This document shows positions 33,046-41,989 of a DNA stretch of 64,000 nt, piece after piece (the stretch's first letter is position 1; each line of letters starts with the position of its first letter). A model generated the notes under the pieces. It did no database searches, was not told the DNA's origin, and worked only from the letters and a program-made list of their open reading frames with translations. The position numbers were made by a program, and so were the translations under genes. Origin of the DNA: Candidatus Phycosocius bacilliformis. Its GTDB lineage: Bacteria; Pseudomonadota; Alphaproteobacteria; Caulobacterales; Aquidulcibacteraceae. Location: NCBI RefSeq assembly GCF_003112735.1, contig NZ_BFBR01000008.1, positions 1 to 64,000 on the forward strand, read 5' to 3'.

Positions 33046-33960
33046 TCAGCCTCTTAAGGCGTTGGCGATGGTGGTCACATTATGGGTCAGCATAGCGATG
33101 CTGGTGGCCGCGGGGCCATCTGGACCTGATAATGCGTCGGCATAAAGCCGGCCCCCCAAACGAGCCCCGCTTTCACGCGCAATTTCGCCCATGAGGCGTT
33201 CATCCCCCGGTCCTTCGATGAAACAGGCTGCGGCATCGGCTTGGCGTATCTGGTCAATCAGGCCTGCCAGCGTCTGGGCTGAGGGTTGGGTGCCACCGGC
33301 TAGATCTGAGACGGCCAGAAACTCAAGACCAAGTTCACGCCCAAGGTAACGGAAGGAATTGTGTGGCACGACCAGCAGAGTTTTCTGTGAGCTTAGGGTG
33401 GCCAGCGCGCTGCTTGCGGCCTCCCGCGCTGCCGCAAGTTGCTGAACAAAATCGACAAACCGGCCACGAAAAGCCTCGGCCTTATGTGGCCAGATTTCGC
33501 CATAGCTTTTGGAGATCGTGCGGGCATAGCGCAAGAGCCCGTCAAAACTCTGCCATGTGTGAGGGTCAGGAATAGTGCCTTGGACCAGGATTGGCGCAAT
33601 GCTTTCTGAAGCCTGCACGATCGGGCCGCGATAGCCAGTGCTTTCGGGTAGGCGGGCAACCCATCCTTCCAGCTTAAAGCCAACATGGATCACCAAGCTT
33701 GCTCGCTCAAAACCAACGAGATCTTTCGGGCTTGGATCATGATGATGGGCGGATTGGTCCGGGCCGATGATTGAGCGAACCTCAAGATCATCTCCGCCAA
33801 TGGCCTGCGCCACGTCGGCCAGAACCGACATGGAGGCAATTACCAGCGGTCGGTCGCTCTTGGGCTTGGGCAGGGGGGTGGCATTGCCTGCCGGTTTGCA
33901 GCCGGCCATCAACATGCCGCCTGCCAAAAGGGTCAGCAGGTCACGTCGGGCGGGGCGCAT
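33046..33960 (-). CDS. Metal ABC transporter substrate-binding lipoprotein (ZnuA/TroA family)
   Basis: 304 residues. N-terminus MRPARRDLLTLLAGGMLMAGC has both a twin-Arg-like pair and a lipobox. Cluster A-I metal ligands: His in SAHHHDPSP, His in DPHTWQSF, His in VPHNSFRYLG and an acidic residue in YADALSG. The short His-rich loop suits Zn or Mn. Last gene of the ATPase-permease-binding protein set; overlaps the permease by 20 bp. Confidence 0.88.
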   Translation of the reverse strand: MRPARRDLLTLLAGGMLMAGCKPAGNATPLPKPKSDRPLVIASMSVLADVAQAIGGDDLEVRSIIGPDQSAHHHDPSPKDLVGFERASLVIHVGFKLEGWVARLPESTGYRGPIVQASESIAPILVQGTIPDPHTWQSFDGLLRYARTISKSYGEIWPHKAEAFRGRFVDFVQQLAAAREAASSALATLSSQKTLLVVPHNSFRYLGRELGLEFLAVSDLAGGTQPSAQTLAGLIDQIRQADAAACFIEGPGDERLMGEIARESGARLGGRLYADALSGPDGPAATSIAMLTHNVTTIANALRG

Positions 33961-34834
33961 ATTTTCTCTGTCCCCACTGTCGGGCAAGCAACGAACCGTT
34001 GCTGCCCATCAAGGCTGAAATCAAGACCAATGCCACAAGGCAGGCAACAATGGCTGCCCCGACCGGGGCGGCCAGATGGAAGGATGCCAGTAATCCTGCA
34101 ATCACCCCGCCAATACCAATCAGGCAAGCGGCTCCGATCATGCCAGGAACGCCCTTGGCCCAGAACCGAGCGGCAATGGCAGGCAGAATGATCAACCCAA
34201 TGCTCATCAATGCGCCGAGGGCATGAAACGAGGCCACAGTCGACAGTCCCAGCAAACCAAAGAAGATGCCCTGCGCCAGAGGGCCGGCCCACACCGGCCC
34301 ACCCGATCGGCGCAAGAATTGCGGGTCCAGCGTATCGATCAGCAAGGGCCGATAAATGATGGCAAGGCCGATGGGCACCAGTATTGCAACGGCAAGAGCC
34401 AGCCCAAGCGCCAGATTGTCGATCGCCAAAGCCGCACCAAAAAGCAGCCGATCAAGGTCAATCACCCCACCACCCAAACTGGCCAGCATGACCCCAACCG
34501 CCAACGCGCCGAGGTAAAAGACTGCAAAGCCTGCATCCTCTGGCAGACGCAAAAGTCGACTGGCGGGCCCGGCAGTCATAAAAACAAGGCTGCCGGTAAC
34601 TGCTGCGCCTAACGTGATGAACAAGGTGCTGCCCCCACTGAGCAGGGCTGCTGCTGCTGCCCCCGGCAGAACAGCATGGCCGACGGCATCACCTACCAAG
34701 CTCATGCGTCGCAACACCAGAAACACGCCCAAGGGTGCCCCAGCAATGGCCAGAGCTATGCCTCCCAGTGCGGCCCGGGTCATGAATTCATACTCAAGAA
34801 AGGGGGTCACAAGTGACAGAATAAACCCATCCAC
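33941..34834 (-). CDS. Metal ABC transporter permease (ZnuB family)
   Basis: 297 residues, about eight transmembrane helices. Family sequence LVLRRMSLVGDAVGHAVLPG near residue 40 (coupling region) and ALGALMSIGLIILPAIAARF in the C-terminal half are typical of the FecCD-like ABC-3 permeases for Zn/Mn/Fe. Lies between ATPase and binding protein; 24 bp after the ATPase stop. Confidence 0.92.
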   Translation of the reverse strand: MDGFILSLVTPFLEYEFMTRAALGGIALAIAGAPLGVFLVLRRMSLVGDAVGHAVLPGAAAAALLSGGSTLFITLGAAVTGSLVFMTAGPASRLLRLPEDAGFAVFYLGALAVGVMLASLGGGVIDLDRLLFGAALAIDNLALGLALAVAILVPIGLAIIYRPLLIDTLDPQFLRRSGGPVWAGPLAQGIFFGLLGLSTVASFHALGALMSIGLIILPAIAARFWAKGVPGMIGAACLIGIGGVIAGLLASFHLAAPVGAAIVACLVALVLISALMGSNGSLLARQWGQRKYAPRPT

Positions 34835-34858
34835 GCCTTTAAGTCTTTCGGTTCAGGG

Positions 34859-35596
34859 TCAGGCCGAAGGGGCAAGGCCATTTACCGGGTAGAACGGCTC
34901 GTTTGCCCTGTTCGCCCGGTTCAGGCTATCGCGCGTCAAAGGCTGGTCATCGTTGCGGCGCAAGATGGCACCAAAGCGCGACAACTCCCACCAGACCGGA
35001 AAACGGCGGGCGCACTCAAGATCATGCAAAGCGGCAATGACCGTGCGGCCTTCACCAGTCCAGTGGTGGATCATGGCCAATAGTTGGCTTTCGGAAGCAG
35101 CGTCGACCGCCGAAAATGGTTCATCCAAGAGGATCAAGCCACAATCTTGAACGGCTAGGCGGGCAAACAGCGCCCGCTGCAACTGGCCACCTGACAGATT
35201 GGCGACCAATTGTTGCTGCTGATCGATCAGCCCCACGGTTTCAAGTGCATGATCAATTCGTTCCTGATCATGACGACACGGACGGCCAAACAACCCCAGC
35301 CGCCCCCACAATCCCATGGCGGCAAGATCGCGCACACTGATGGGGGCTTTGGCCGACAGGCTGGCAGATTGTGGCAACCAAGCGATGCCGCGATGACGCC
35401 GGTTATTGGGTTGCCACGTGAAGCTGCCGCGCAAGCCGGCTTGTTCGCCTGCCAGTGTCCGAAGCAGGGTGGATTTGCCCGCACCATTCGGGCCGATTAA
35501 GGCGACGGCGCTGCCGGTTGGGATCTCTCCTCCTATGCCTGCCATAATCAGTTGGCCTGGATAGCCAATAGATAAATCGTCTAAAATCAGACTCAT
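34859..35596 (-). CDS. Metal ABC transporter ATP-binding protein (ZnuC family)
   Basis: 245 residues. Walker A GPNGAGKST (35-43), Q-loop WLPQSASL, signature NLSGGQLQRA, Walker B LILLDEPFSAVD, and switch His in IAALHDLE. First gene of the importer operon. A Zur-like palindrome lies 107 bp upstream of the start. Confidence 0.93.
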   Translation of the reverse strand: MSLILDDLSIGYPGQLIMAGIGGEIPTGSAVALIGPNGAGKSTLLRTLAGEQAGLRGSFTWQPNNRRHRGIAWLPQSASLSAKAPISVRDLAAMGLWGRLGLFGRPCRHDQERIDHALETVGLIDQQQQLVANLSGGQLQRALFARLAVQDCGLILLDEPFSAVDAASESQLLAMIHHWTGEGRTVIAALHDLECARRFPVWWELSRFGAILRRNDDQPLTRDSLNRANRANEPFYPVNGLAPSA

Positions 35597-35702
35597 GGAG
35601 CATTTTCCTGCGAGGGAATGTGAGATAAGATTGGCCTGTCACTCAAAAACATTGGCCAGCTTGGCTTTGCCTTACTCCCAAACCACACAAAAGCGAAGCG
35701 AA

Positions 35703-35721
35703 AATGTTACATTATTACATT
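35703..35721. promoter_or_regulatory. Zur-like box between the metal importer and an MBL-fold gene
   Basis: AATGTTACATTATTACATT is an imperfect palindrome (AATGT...ACATT arms). It matches the proteobacterial Zur consensus core TGTTATAATATAACA at 12 of 15 positions as I recall that consensus. It is 107 bp from the ATPase start and 120 bp from the metallo-beta-lactamase-fold start, so it could serve both. Confidence 0.55.
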
Positions 35722-35840
35722 GCGTGGTGGATAAGTCTGTCGCCCTTGCGCGAGACGGGCTGACGGCGCTAGCCTTTTGGAAACCGGACACGGCACCCCA
35801 CTACCAAGCCGCAGAACACCGGGTGTATGAGGATGCGACA

Positions 35841-36899
35841 ATGTCGATGGATGGCGTGGAACTCAATTCTGCCAATGGGCTGACCTATCCATGTGGCGAA
35901 CCGCCACCACCAGGTGCCGTCAAGGCGGTGGCAGAGGGTGTCTATTGGGTGCGCATGCCACTGCCCTTTGCGCTTAAATGGATCAATCTCTGGCTTTTGC
36001 GCGATGATGATGGTTGGGTCATTGTAGACACTGGCGTCGCGACAGAAGAAAGCCGTCTGCACTGGCGAGCGATTTTCGATCAAGTCCTTGAAGGCCTGCC
36101 GGTCAAGAAAGTCCTGATCACCCATATGCATCCAGATCATGTTGGACTGGCGGGCTGGATTACGCGTAAATTTGGTGCAAGCCTTTGGATGTCGCGGCTT
36201 GAGTATCTCACATGTCGGACCCTGGTGGCTGACACCGGTCGCGAAGCCCCAGAAGCCGGGGTCGCGTTTTACCGCGCCGCAGGTTGGGACGAGGATGCTC
36301 TTGATACTTATCGCATTCGGTTTGGCGGTTTTGGTAAAGCCGTGTCGCGTCTACCTGATGCTTATGAGCGCTTGGGCGATGGTCAGCATATCGTGATTGG
36401 TGGCCGGGTCTGGCATGTGGTGACCGGATGCGGTCACTCCCCCGAGCATGTGTGCCTGTACCAGCCTGAGCTGAAGCTTCTCATTTCGGGTGATCAGGTG
36501 TTGCCGCGAATTTCGTCCAACGTGTCAGTGTTCCCAACCGAGCCCAATGGCGACCCTATGACGGACTGGATCCAGTCCTGCCACAAACTTAAGGACTTGA
36601 TTGATCCTGACGTTTTGGTTTTGCCTGCCCATAATGAACCTTTTTTGGGGCTGCATAAGCGCCTGGATGACCTCATCGACAATCATGAAACCGCGCTGCG
36701 GCGGCTGGCGGATTGGCTGGTTACGCCTCGGCGGGTGGTGGAGTGCTTCTCACCATTGTTCAAGCGGCCCATCTCCGGGGAGGTTTTAGGCATGGCGACG
36801 GGTGAGGCACTTGCCCATCTCAATTGTTTGATCGCACGCGGAGAGGCCGTCCGCGAGACGGCGACAAATGGGGTCCATCTCTATCGGCAAGCCAGCTGA
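35841..36899 (+). CDS. Metallo-beta-lactamase-fold hydrolase
   Basis: 352 residues from ATG 35841 (AGGATG upstream); the open frame extends to 35595 but would run across the importer promoter. Zinc site THMHPDHVG at 94-102 (HxHxDH), then a distal His in TGCGHSPEH, Asp in ISGDQVLP and His in LPAHNEPF. A helical C-terminal extension (about 275-352) resembles the LACTB2-type tail. Substrate unknown. A zinc enzyme next to a zinc-type importer may be co-regulated. Confidence 0.85.
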   Translation: MSMDGVELNSANGLTYPCGEPPPPGAVKAVAEGVYWVRMPLPFALKWINLWLLRDDDGWVIVDTGVATEESRLHWRAIFDQVLEGLPVKKVLITHMHPDHVGLAGWITRKFGASLWMSRLEYLTCRTLVADTGREAPEAGVAFYRAAGWDEDALDTYRIRFGGFGKAVSRLPDAYERLGDGQHIVIGGRVWHVVTGCGHSPEHVCLYQPELKLLISGDQVLPRISSNVSVFPTEPNGDPMTDWIQSCHKLKDLIDPDVLVLPAHNEPFLGLHKRLDDLIDNHETALRRLADWLVTPRRVVECFSPLFKRPISGEVLGMATGEALAHLNCLIARGEAVRETATNGVHLYRQAS

Positions 36900-36920
36900 T
36901 CAATTTGCAATGACTGCGTC

Positions 36921-39257
36921 CTACTGGCTGCGTGGGGCCGAAGCCGGAGCTGTTTGATTGCCTGTCGGCATGGGCGAGGCGGCGGGCTCGGCTGAAGTTG
37001 GCTGATTGGCTGTTTCCTCAGCCGTTAAAGCCGGTGGACCTCCAGGCTGATCGGCACCCGCGGCAATCGTAACATTGAATATTGGTGGCGGGCGCCTGCC
37101 GCGTTGCAAATCCTCACCAATCGTAATCACCGAGCTGCCACCATTAAGGCGCGCGCGATAGACTTGGATATTCTCCATCACCCGCTGCACATAATTTCGA
37201 GTTTCGGCGAAGGGAATTTTTTCCACCCAGTCAATAGCGGTTTCAAGATCGGTTTCTCGAAACTCCCCATAGGTTTGAACCCATTGGCGCGGCCGGCCCG
37301 GACCTGCGTTATAGGCAGCTGCTGCCATCACATAGGAGCCGTAGAAATTATTGACGAGGTCAAACAAATGCGCCGAACCCAAGGTGACATTGTGGCTGGG
37401 CCGGCTAATCAGCCAGCTGGTATCATGTTCCAGCCCCATCTTGCGGGCTTGGCTGGCAGCCGTTGCAGGCAGGAATTGCATCAAGCCACGCGCATTGGCT
37501 GACGAAACCGCCCGCGTATTGAACTCACTTTCCTGGCGGGTGATGGCCAATGTGTAGGCATCTTCAATCTGGCCATAGCCAACCAGGCGCGGGATTGGCA
37601 TGAGCGGGAAGGCAGCTTCTGTCGCTAAAATTCCGCGATTGAGACCTGCTTTGGCCACCCGCATCGCCACCGAGGGCTCATCTTTCGCACGCGCATATTC
37701 AGAGAGGGCCTGATGCTCGCCCTCGGTATCGAGTTCATCGTCAAGCGCCATGGCAAATTGGCGGAAAAACTGGTTTTCACCCGCATCCGACAACAGATTG
37801 ATGATGGCCATCATGGGCCGCGCGTTAAGGCGTGCGCGATCTGCCTCACTCGCCAATCGTTCGGGCGGCAGCGTCAGGCGGGCAATCTGTCCCTGGGCTT
37901 GGGCGACTTTCACGGCCGCCAATTGTCCGTAATAGAAAGTGGGGAAGGCGGCCGCCGCACGGTAATGGGTTTGGGCCTGTTCAGTCTGTTGCAAAGCCTC
38001 TGCAGTGCGCCCCAGCCAATAAAGCGCGCGGGCACGCGATACCGGTGTCCGCACCACACTTTCCAACCGTTTGAAGTGCTGCAAGGCCACTTCAGGCTGG
38101 TTGAGGAAGCGCAACGCCACCCAACCCGACACAAACTCACCATCTGCAAACCGCTCGCCACGCGCATAGCCATGGGTGGAGGCGATCCGATAGGCCGATT
38201 GCCAGTCGCGCGTCACAATTGCCTCATTCAGCAAGTTACGCCGCTCAGTCCAGATCAGGTCCTGGCCGGGCTCTGGCAGGCCACGGGAGTCAATCTGGGT
38301 TAACAAGGCCAAGGCCTCCGCGCGCCGACCGTTCTGACGCAGATTGCGCACGCGCTGATATTGAATGCCGCGATCATCTAGACTGGCACCTGTCAAAGTG
38401 ACCGTCTCACCGGTTGCGATCCCAACCCGACGCTGCGCCGTGAGACGGCCAGTTTCACTCATCAAAGGCCATAGGGGTCGCGATTGAGTAATCCGGTCAG
38501 TCCACAACAGAAAATCTACGCGCGCATCATGATCCTCCGTGGTGAGTTCGCCACCAAGTCGGGTCAGATAGGCGGCTTGAGTCGCGCTATCGAGACGGAA
38601 ATTGCGCCAACCATCTGATAGATAGCGCCGGGCTTTATCCCGCTCACCAAGCGAGAACAGCACGGACGCCAATTCAAGTTTGCCTTCTCCGGAGATCGGA
38701 CCTGCATGATCAAGGCCCTGTTCATGGCGTTCTAAAAAGGCACGCTTGTCTGCGAGGCTAAGCGAGGTCAGAGCAATGCGCTGCTCGGCCCTTATACGGA
38801 TGAGCTGGCGCTGAGGGAAAAAGGGCAATTGGTCGAGGGCACGGCGTAATTCCTCAAAACTTGCTGGATTGGAATCAGCGGTCGCCAGCCTCCACAGCAA
38901 GAGGTTGCGGATACGCATATCCGTCGTGGTTGCGATGGTGGTTCGCACACTGCCCCAATCACCGCGCTCAGCGGCGCGCAAGGAGGATTTGAGAATGTCG
39001 ATTGGCGTTGTCGGAGCCAAGGCGACTGCGGGGTTTGCTGGTTTCAAATCCACGGGGACAGGAACAGGGACAGGAACGGGGACAGGCACAGCTACAGGCG
39101 GATTTGCAGGCAGCAAAGCAGGGGGTGGCACGGTTGCGGGTTGCACAGGTTCTGCAGCAGCTTGGGTGATAACCAGTGCTGGTACGGTGAGCAAAGCCAA
39201 TCCCAATCCTGCGAGGGGCCGGCGGGTTTTGACCTTGGTCCGATCTAGGGCACGCAT
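36921..39257 (-). CDS. slt: Soluble lytic murein transglycosylase (Slt family)
   Basis: 778 residues. Signal peptide to about 36, a Val-Pro repeat linker, a long alpha-superhelical domain (about 90-550), and a C-terminal SLT domain with the catalytic Glu in AITRQESEFN, then GLMQFLPATA and AAYNAGPGRPRQW. Cleaves peptidoglycan glycan strands to 1,6-anhydroMurNAc products in the periplasm. The Pro/Ala-rich tail after the catalytic domain is unusual for Slt70. Confidence 0.93.
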   Translation of the reverse strand: MRALDRTKVKTRRPLAGLGLALLTVPALVITQAAAEPVQPATVPPPALLPANPPVAVPVPVPVPVPVPVDLKPANPAVALAPTTPIDILKSSLRAAERGDWGSVRTTIATTTDMRIRNLLLWRLATADSNPASFEELRRALDQLPFFPQRQLIRIRAEQRIALTSLSLADKRAFLERHEQGLDHAGPISGEGKLELASVLFSLGERDKARRYLSDGWRNFRLDSATQAAYLTRLGGELTTEDHDARVDFLLWTDRITQSRPLWPLMSETGRLTAQRRVGIATGETVTLTGASLDDRGIQYQRVRNLRQNGRRAEALALLTQIDSRGLPEPGQDLIWTERRNLLNEAIVTRDWQSAYRIASTHGYARGERFADGEFVSGWVALRFLNQPEVALQHFKRLESVVRTPVSRARALYWLGRTAEALQQTEQAQTHYRAAAAFPTFYYGQLAAVKVAQAQGQIARLTLPPERLASEADRARLNARPMMAIINLLSDAGENQFFRQFAMALDDELDTEGEHQALSEYARAKDEPSVAMRVAKAGLNRGILATEAAFPLMPIPRLVGYGQIEDAYTLAITRQESEFNTRAVSSANARGLMQFLPATAASQARKMGLEHDTSWLISRPSHNVTLGSAHLFDLVNNFYGSYVMAAAAYNAGPGRPRQWVQTYGEFRETDLETAIDWVEKIPFAETRNYVQRVMENIQVYRARLNGGSSVITIGEDLQRGRRPPPIFNVTIAAGADQPGGPPALTAEETANQPTSAEPAASPMPTGNQTAPASAPRSQ
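39054..39090 (-). repeat. Hexamer/12-bp repeat encoding a Val-Pro spacer in Slt
   Basis: About three imperfect copies of a 12-bp unit (GGGGACAGGAAC-like) encode VPVPVPVPVPVPV in the lytic transglycosylase. The unit is a multiple of three, so gain or loss changes spacer length without frameshift. (Val-Pro)n resembles TonB-type rigid periplasmic linkers. Confidence 0.85.
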
Positions 39258-39537
39258 ATCAAATCTACTCCAGAAACGATTAATCGCCGGGGGAGGGGCT
39301 GTCGTCTTGTGGTGGGTTCGGGGTCAATAATCCAATTTAGAACGCCCCATGGGGTCGGATCAGTGCGGCTGTTTAACCAGCATCGCCCAGAGAACCTAGA
39401 CCATGGCCTGAAAAAATCCACGCGCCATACGCGGGAAAAAGGGGGAGATTGCCTGCCCTAGGGCCTTGCATCCGTCACAATTGCAGACAAGAAGGGCTGT
39501 CACGAACCACTCAATTTTCAGTTAGGCCCACCACGCT

Positions 39538-40425
39538 ATGACGGTTTTCAAAGGCGTTTACACAGCTCTGATCACGCCGTTTCGCAACGGCGTCGTCGAT
39601 GATGCTGCCTTTCAGGCCCTGATCGAGCGGCAGATCGACAATGGCGTCCATGGCATTATCCCAGTTGGCACCACCGGGGAAAGTGCAACGGTGGACGATG
39701 CCGAGCATTGGCATTTGTTTGATTTGGCAATCGAAGCCGCGGCTGGTCGTGTGCCGGTTCTGGCGGGATGTGGATCAAATGATACCCAAGCTGCCATTCG
39801 CCACATGCAGGTTGCCAAGAAGGCAGGGGCTGACGGGGCTTTAATCGTGGCACCCTATTACAATAAGCCAAGCCAAGCTGGTCTGATCGCCCATTTTAAT
39901 GCCTTGGGAAATGCGGTGGACCTGCCGATTATGGTCTATAATATTCCCGGCCGCACCAATGTGGACATTTTGCCTGACACCATGGCCGAAATTGCCAAGC
40001 ATCCCAATGTGGTGGCCTTGAAAGATAGTGCGGGGGATCCCTCGCGCACGGCCCTGCATTTGGCGCGCATCAACAAGCCGTTTTCGATCTTTGCCGGCGA
40101 TGATAATCTGGCTTTGGGGTTTGCGGCCTATGGCGCTGTGGGCTGTGTGTCGGTTCTGTCCAACATCATGCCGCGCGAATGTGCCCAATTGCAGAACCTG
40201 CTGGCTGCCGGTGAGATGGTCGAGGCCCGCGCCCTGAACCAGCGGCTTGACCCTTTGCAGCGTGCTTTATTCCTTGAGCCCAATCCGGGCCCTGCCAAAT
40301 TCGCCATGGCAACCTTGGGACTGTGCGCAGAGGATTTGCGTCTGCCATTGGTGCCGCCGGTTCAGGCCACACGGGTTGCAGTCCAAACGGCGATGATTGC
40401 TGCCGGGGCCTTGCGAGGCACATAA
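39538..40425 (+). CDS. dapA: 4-hydroxy-tetrahydrodipicolinate synthase
   Basis: Condenses pyruvate with aspartate semialdehyde in lysine/diaminopimelate synthesis. 295 residues, TIM barrel. Visible: [10 protein letters not shown] (about 43-52), the catalytic Tyr in [11 protein letters not shown], the Schiff-base Lys in VALKDSAGD and [21 protein letters not shown]. The ATG is 5 bp ahead of smpB at the other end, forming dapA-smpB-TVP38. The 280 bp upstream show no further gene. Confidence 0.96.
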   Translation: MTVFKGVYTALITPFRNGVVDDAAFQALIERQIDNGVHGIIPVGTTGESATVDDAEHWHLFDLAIEAAAGRVPVLAGCGSNDTQAAIRHMQVAKKAGADGALIVAPYYNKPSQAGLIAHFNALGNAVDLPIMVYNIPGRTNVDILPDTMAEIAKHPNVVALKDSAGDPSRTALHLARINKPFSIFAGDDNLALGFAAYGAVGCVSVLSNIMPRECAQLQNLLAAGEMVEARALNQRLDPLQRALFLEPNPGPAKFAMATLGLCAEDLRLPLVPPVQATRVAVQTAMIAAGALRGT

Positions 40426-40430
40426 GCGCA

Positions 40431-40898
40431 ATGCGTCCTGAACAACCCCGTAAGCTGATTGCCGATAACAAGCGCGCGCGCTTTGATTACTTCATAGAGG
40501 ATGTCTATGAGGCAGGCTTGGTCTTGAGTGGGACCGAGGTCAAAAGCCTGCGGGCGGGCCGCGCCAACATTGCCGAGAGCTATGCCAGTCCTGAAGCTGG
40601 TGAGGTTTGGCTGATTAATTCCTACATTCCAGAATATGGTCCGGCGAGCCGCTTCAATCATGAACCACGCCGCAAGCGCAAACTTCTGCTGCGCCAGCGT
40701 GAAATCAATAAGTTGTTCGCCGCGGTCGATCGCGAAGGTCGAACCGTGGTCCCGCTGAAACTCTATTTCAATGACCGCGGCATGGTGAAGCTGGAACTGG
40801 CGCTGGCGAAGGGCAAAAAGGCCCATGACAAGCGCGATACGACCAAGGAACGGGAATGGAAACGCGAGCAGGGTCGCCTGATGCGGGACCGGGGATAG
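40431..40898 (+). CDS. smpB: SsrA (tmRNA)-binding protein SmpB
   Basis: 155 residues from ATG 40431, 5 bp after dapA. Brings tmRNA to stalled ribosomes for trans-translation. Contains [33 protein letters not shown], and the basic C-terminal tail [20 protein letters not shown] that enters the mRNA channel. The in-frame extension back to 40323 lies within dapA and is ignored. Confidence 0.97.
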   Translation: MRPEQPRKLIADNKRARFDYFIEDVYEAGLVLSGTEVKSLRAGRANIAESYASPEAGEVWLINSYIPEYGPASRFNHEPRRKRKLLLRQREINKLFAAVDREGRTVVPLKLYFNDRGMVKLELALAKGKKAHDKRDTTKEREWKREQGRLMRDRG

Positions 40899-40902
40899 GT
40901 CG

Positions 40903-41628
40903 ATGACCGGCTGGCTCGATCGCTTCTATCGCTTTTTCACCGAGATGGATTCGACCGCGGCGCGCGCGGTGTGGGTTGCCTTCATTTTGTTTTCGATTGC
41001 CGGGGTTGTGCTGACCGCTGGCATGATGTTTGTCGATCTCGACCAAGGCAGCATCGCCCAATTTCTGCGCGGCCTGCGTGATGTATGGTGGGCCCCGGTA
41101 GCAGTGACTGCCACTTTTACCACCTTGGCCTTTATTGGTGCGCCCCAAGTTGTGCTGATTGCCGCGACAGTGGCGGTCTTCGGCCCATCTGAAGGCATTG
41201 TGCTCAGCTGGATTGCCACCTTGGTGTCCGCTTTGGTGGGCTTTGCCATGGGCCGGGTCGGAGGGGCAGCCGCCCTCAAGAAATTGCTCGGTGGGCGGGG
41301 AACCCGTGCCTTGAGCTTCATTGGCAAGAATGGTCTGTTGGCCAGCCTCATCATCCGCTTGGTCCCATCAGGCCCCTTCATTGTCTGCAACATGGCTTTG
41401 GGTGCCGCCAAAGTGCGCTTTCTGTCCTTTCTTGGCGGCACAGGCATTGGCATTCTGCCAAAAATCTGTCTGGTCGCCTTTGGAGCCCATGGCCTGGGTG
41501 AAGTGCTCAAGGGTGAAAACCAAGGTGCCATCTGGTTTTTTGTCGCCGCCATCGCGCTTTATCTGGTGCTGGTGCTGGTGGTGCGCCCGCTTCTCAATCG
41601 GCAAGCTGCACAACAAGGCCTTGATTGA
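40903..41628 (+). CDS. TVP38/TMEM64 (SNARE-associated/DedA superfamily) membrane protein
   Basis: 241 residues, five to six transmembrane segments. The conserved region FIGAPQVVLIAATVAVFGP, then GFAMGRVGG and RLVPSGPFIVCNMALGA matches the TVP38/VTT domain. Members act in lipid scrambling or envelope maintenance. Starts 4 bp after smpB, so it is likely in the same transcript. Confidence 0.85.
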   Translation: MTGWLDRFYRFFTEMDSTAARAVWVAFILFSIAGVVLTAGMMFVDLDQGSIAQFLRGLRDVWWAPVAVTATFTTLAFIGAPQVVLIAATVAVFGPSEGIVLSWIATLVSALVGFAMGRVGGAAALKKLLGGRGTRALSFIGKNGLLASLIIRLVPSGPFIVCNMALGAAKVRFLSFLGGTGIGILPKICLVAFGAHGLGEVLKGENQGAIWFFVAAIALYLVLVLVVRPLLNRQAAQQGLD

Positions 41629-41676
41629 GCTGAAAAACTGAATTAATTTGCCTTTTGAGAGGCTCATCAACCACCC

Positions 41677-41868
41677 ATGCGCAAGTTTTTTCCTTTCGGT
41701 CGTATTGAGGCGCAAGATTTTGCTGCATTCCTGCGCAATGGGCAGGAAATTGCGGCTGCGCACTATGATCTGGTCCAGCGGGCTGGCGCGCTCATGGTGG
41801 ACGCGGGGCGACTTCATCTAAAGCTAGCAGGGCTGCTTATCAGCCCTTGGGCGCGCAAGGGTCGCTAG
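41677..41868 (+). CDS. Small hypothetical protein
   Basis: 63 residues, not recognised: MRKFFPFGRIEAQDFAAFLR then an amphipathic helix. Lies between the TVP38 gene (48 bp upstream) and leuA, same strand. Plausible because it fills the gap and has a basic start, but the ribosome site is weak and nothing else supports it. Confidence 0.35.
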   Translation: MRKFFPFGRIEAQDFAAFLRNGQEIAAAHYDLVQRAGALMVDAGRLHLKLAGLLISPWARKGR

Positions 41869-41989
41869 GCCAGATGGTCGGGTGACGGCGCTCAGGGGAT
41901 CTGAAGCCAATGTCATCCGGGGCGGGCAGTCGATCATAGTCTGCCAGAAAGCCCCTTCAAATCATCTCAAAATCAGGCCAAGAAGCATC

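Noticed and set aside
41869-41989. Leucine attenuator before leuA
   Set aside because: No Leu-codon run and no alternating hairpins or terminator visible.
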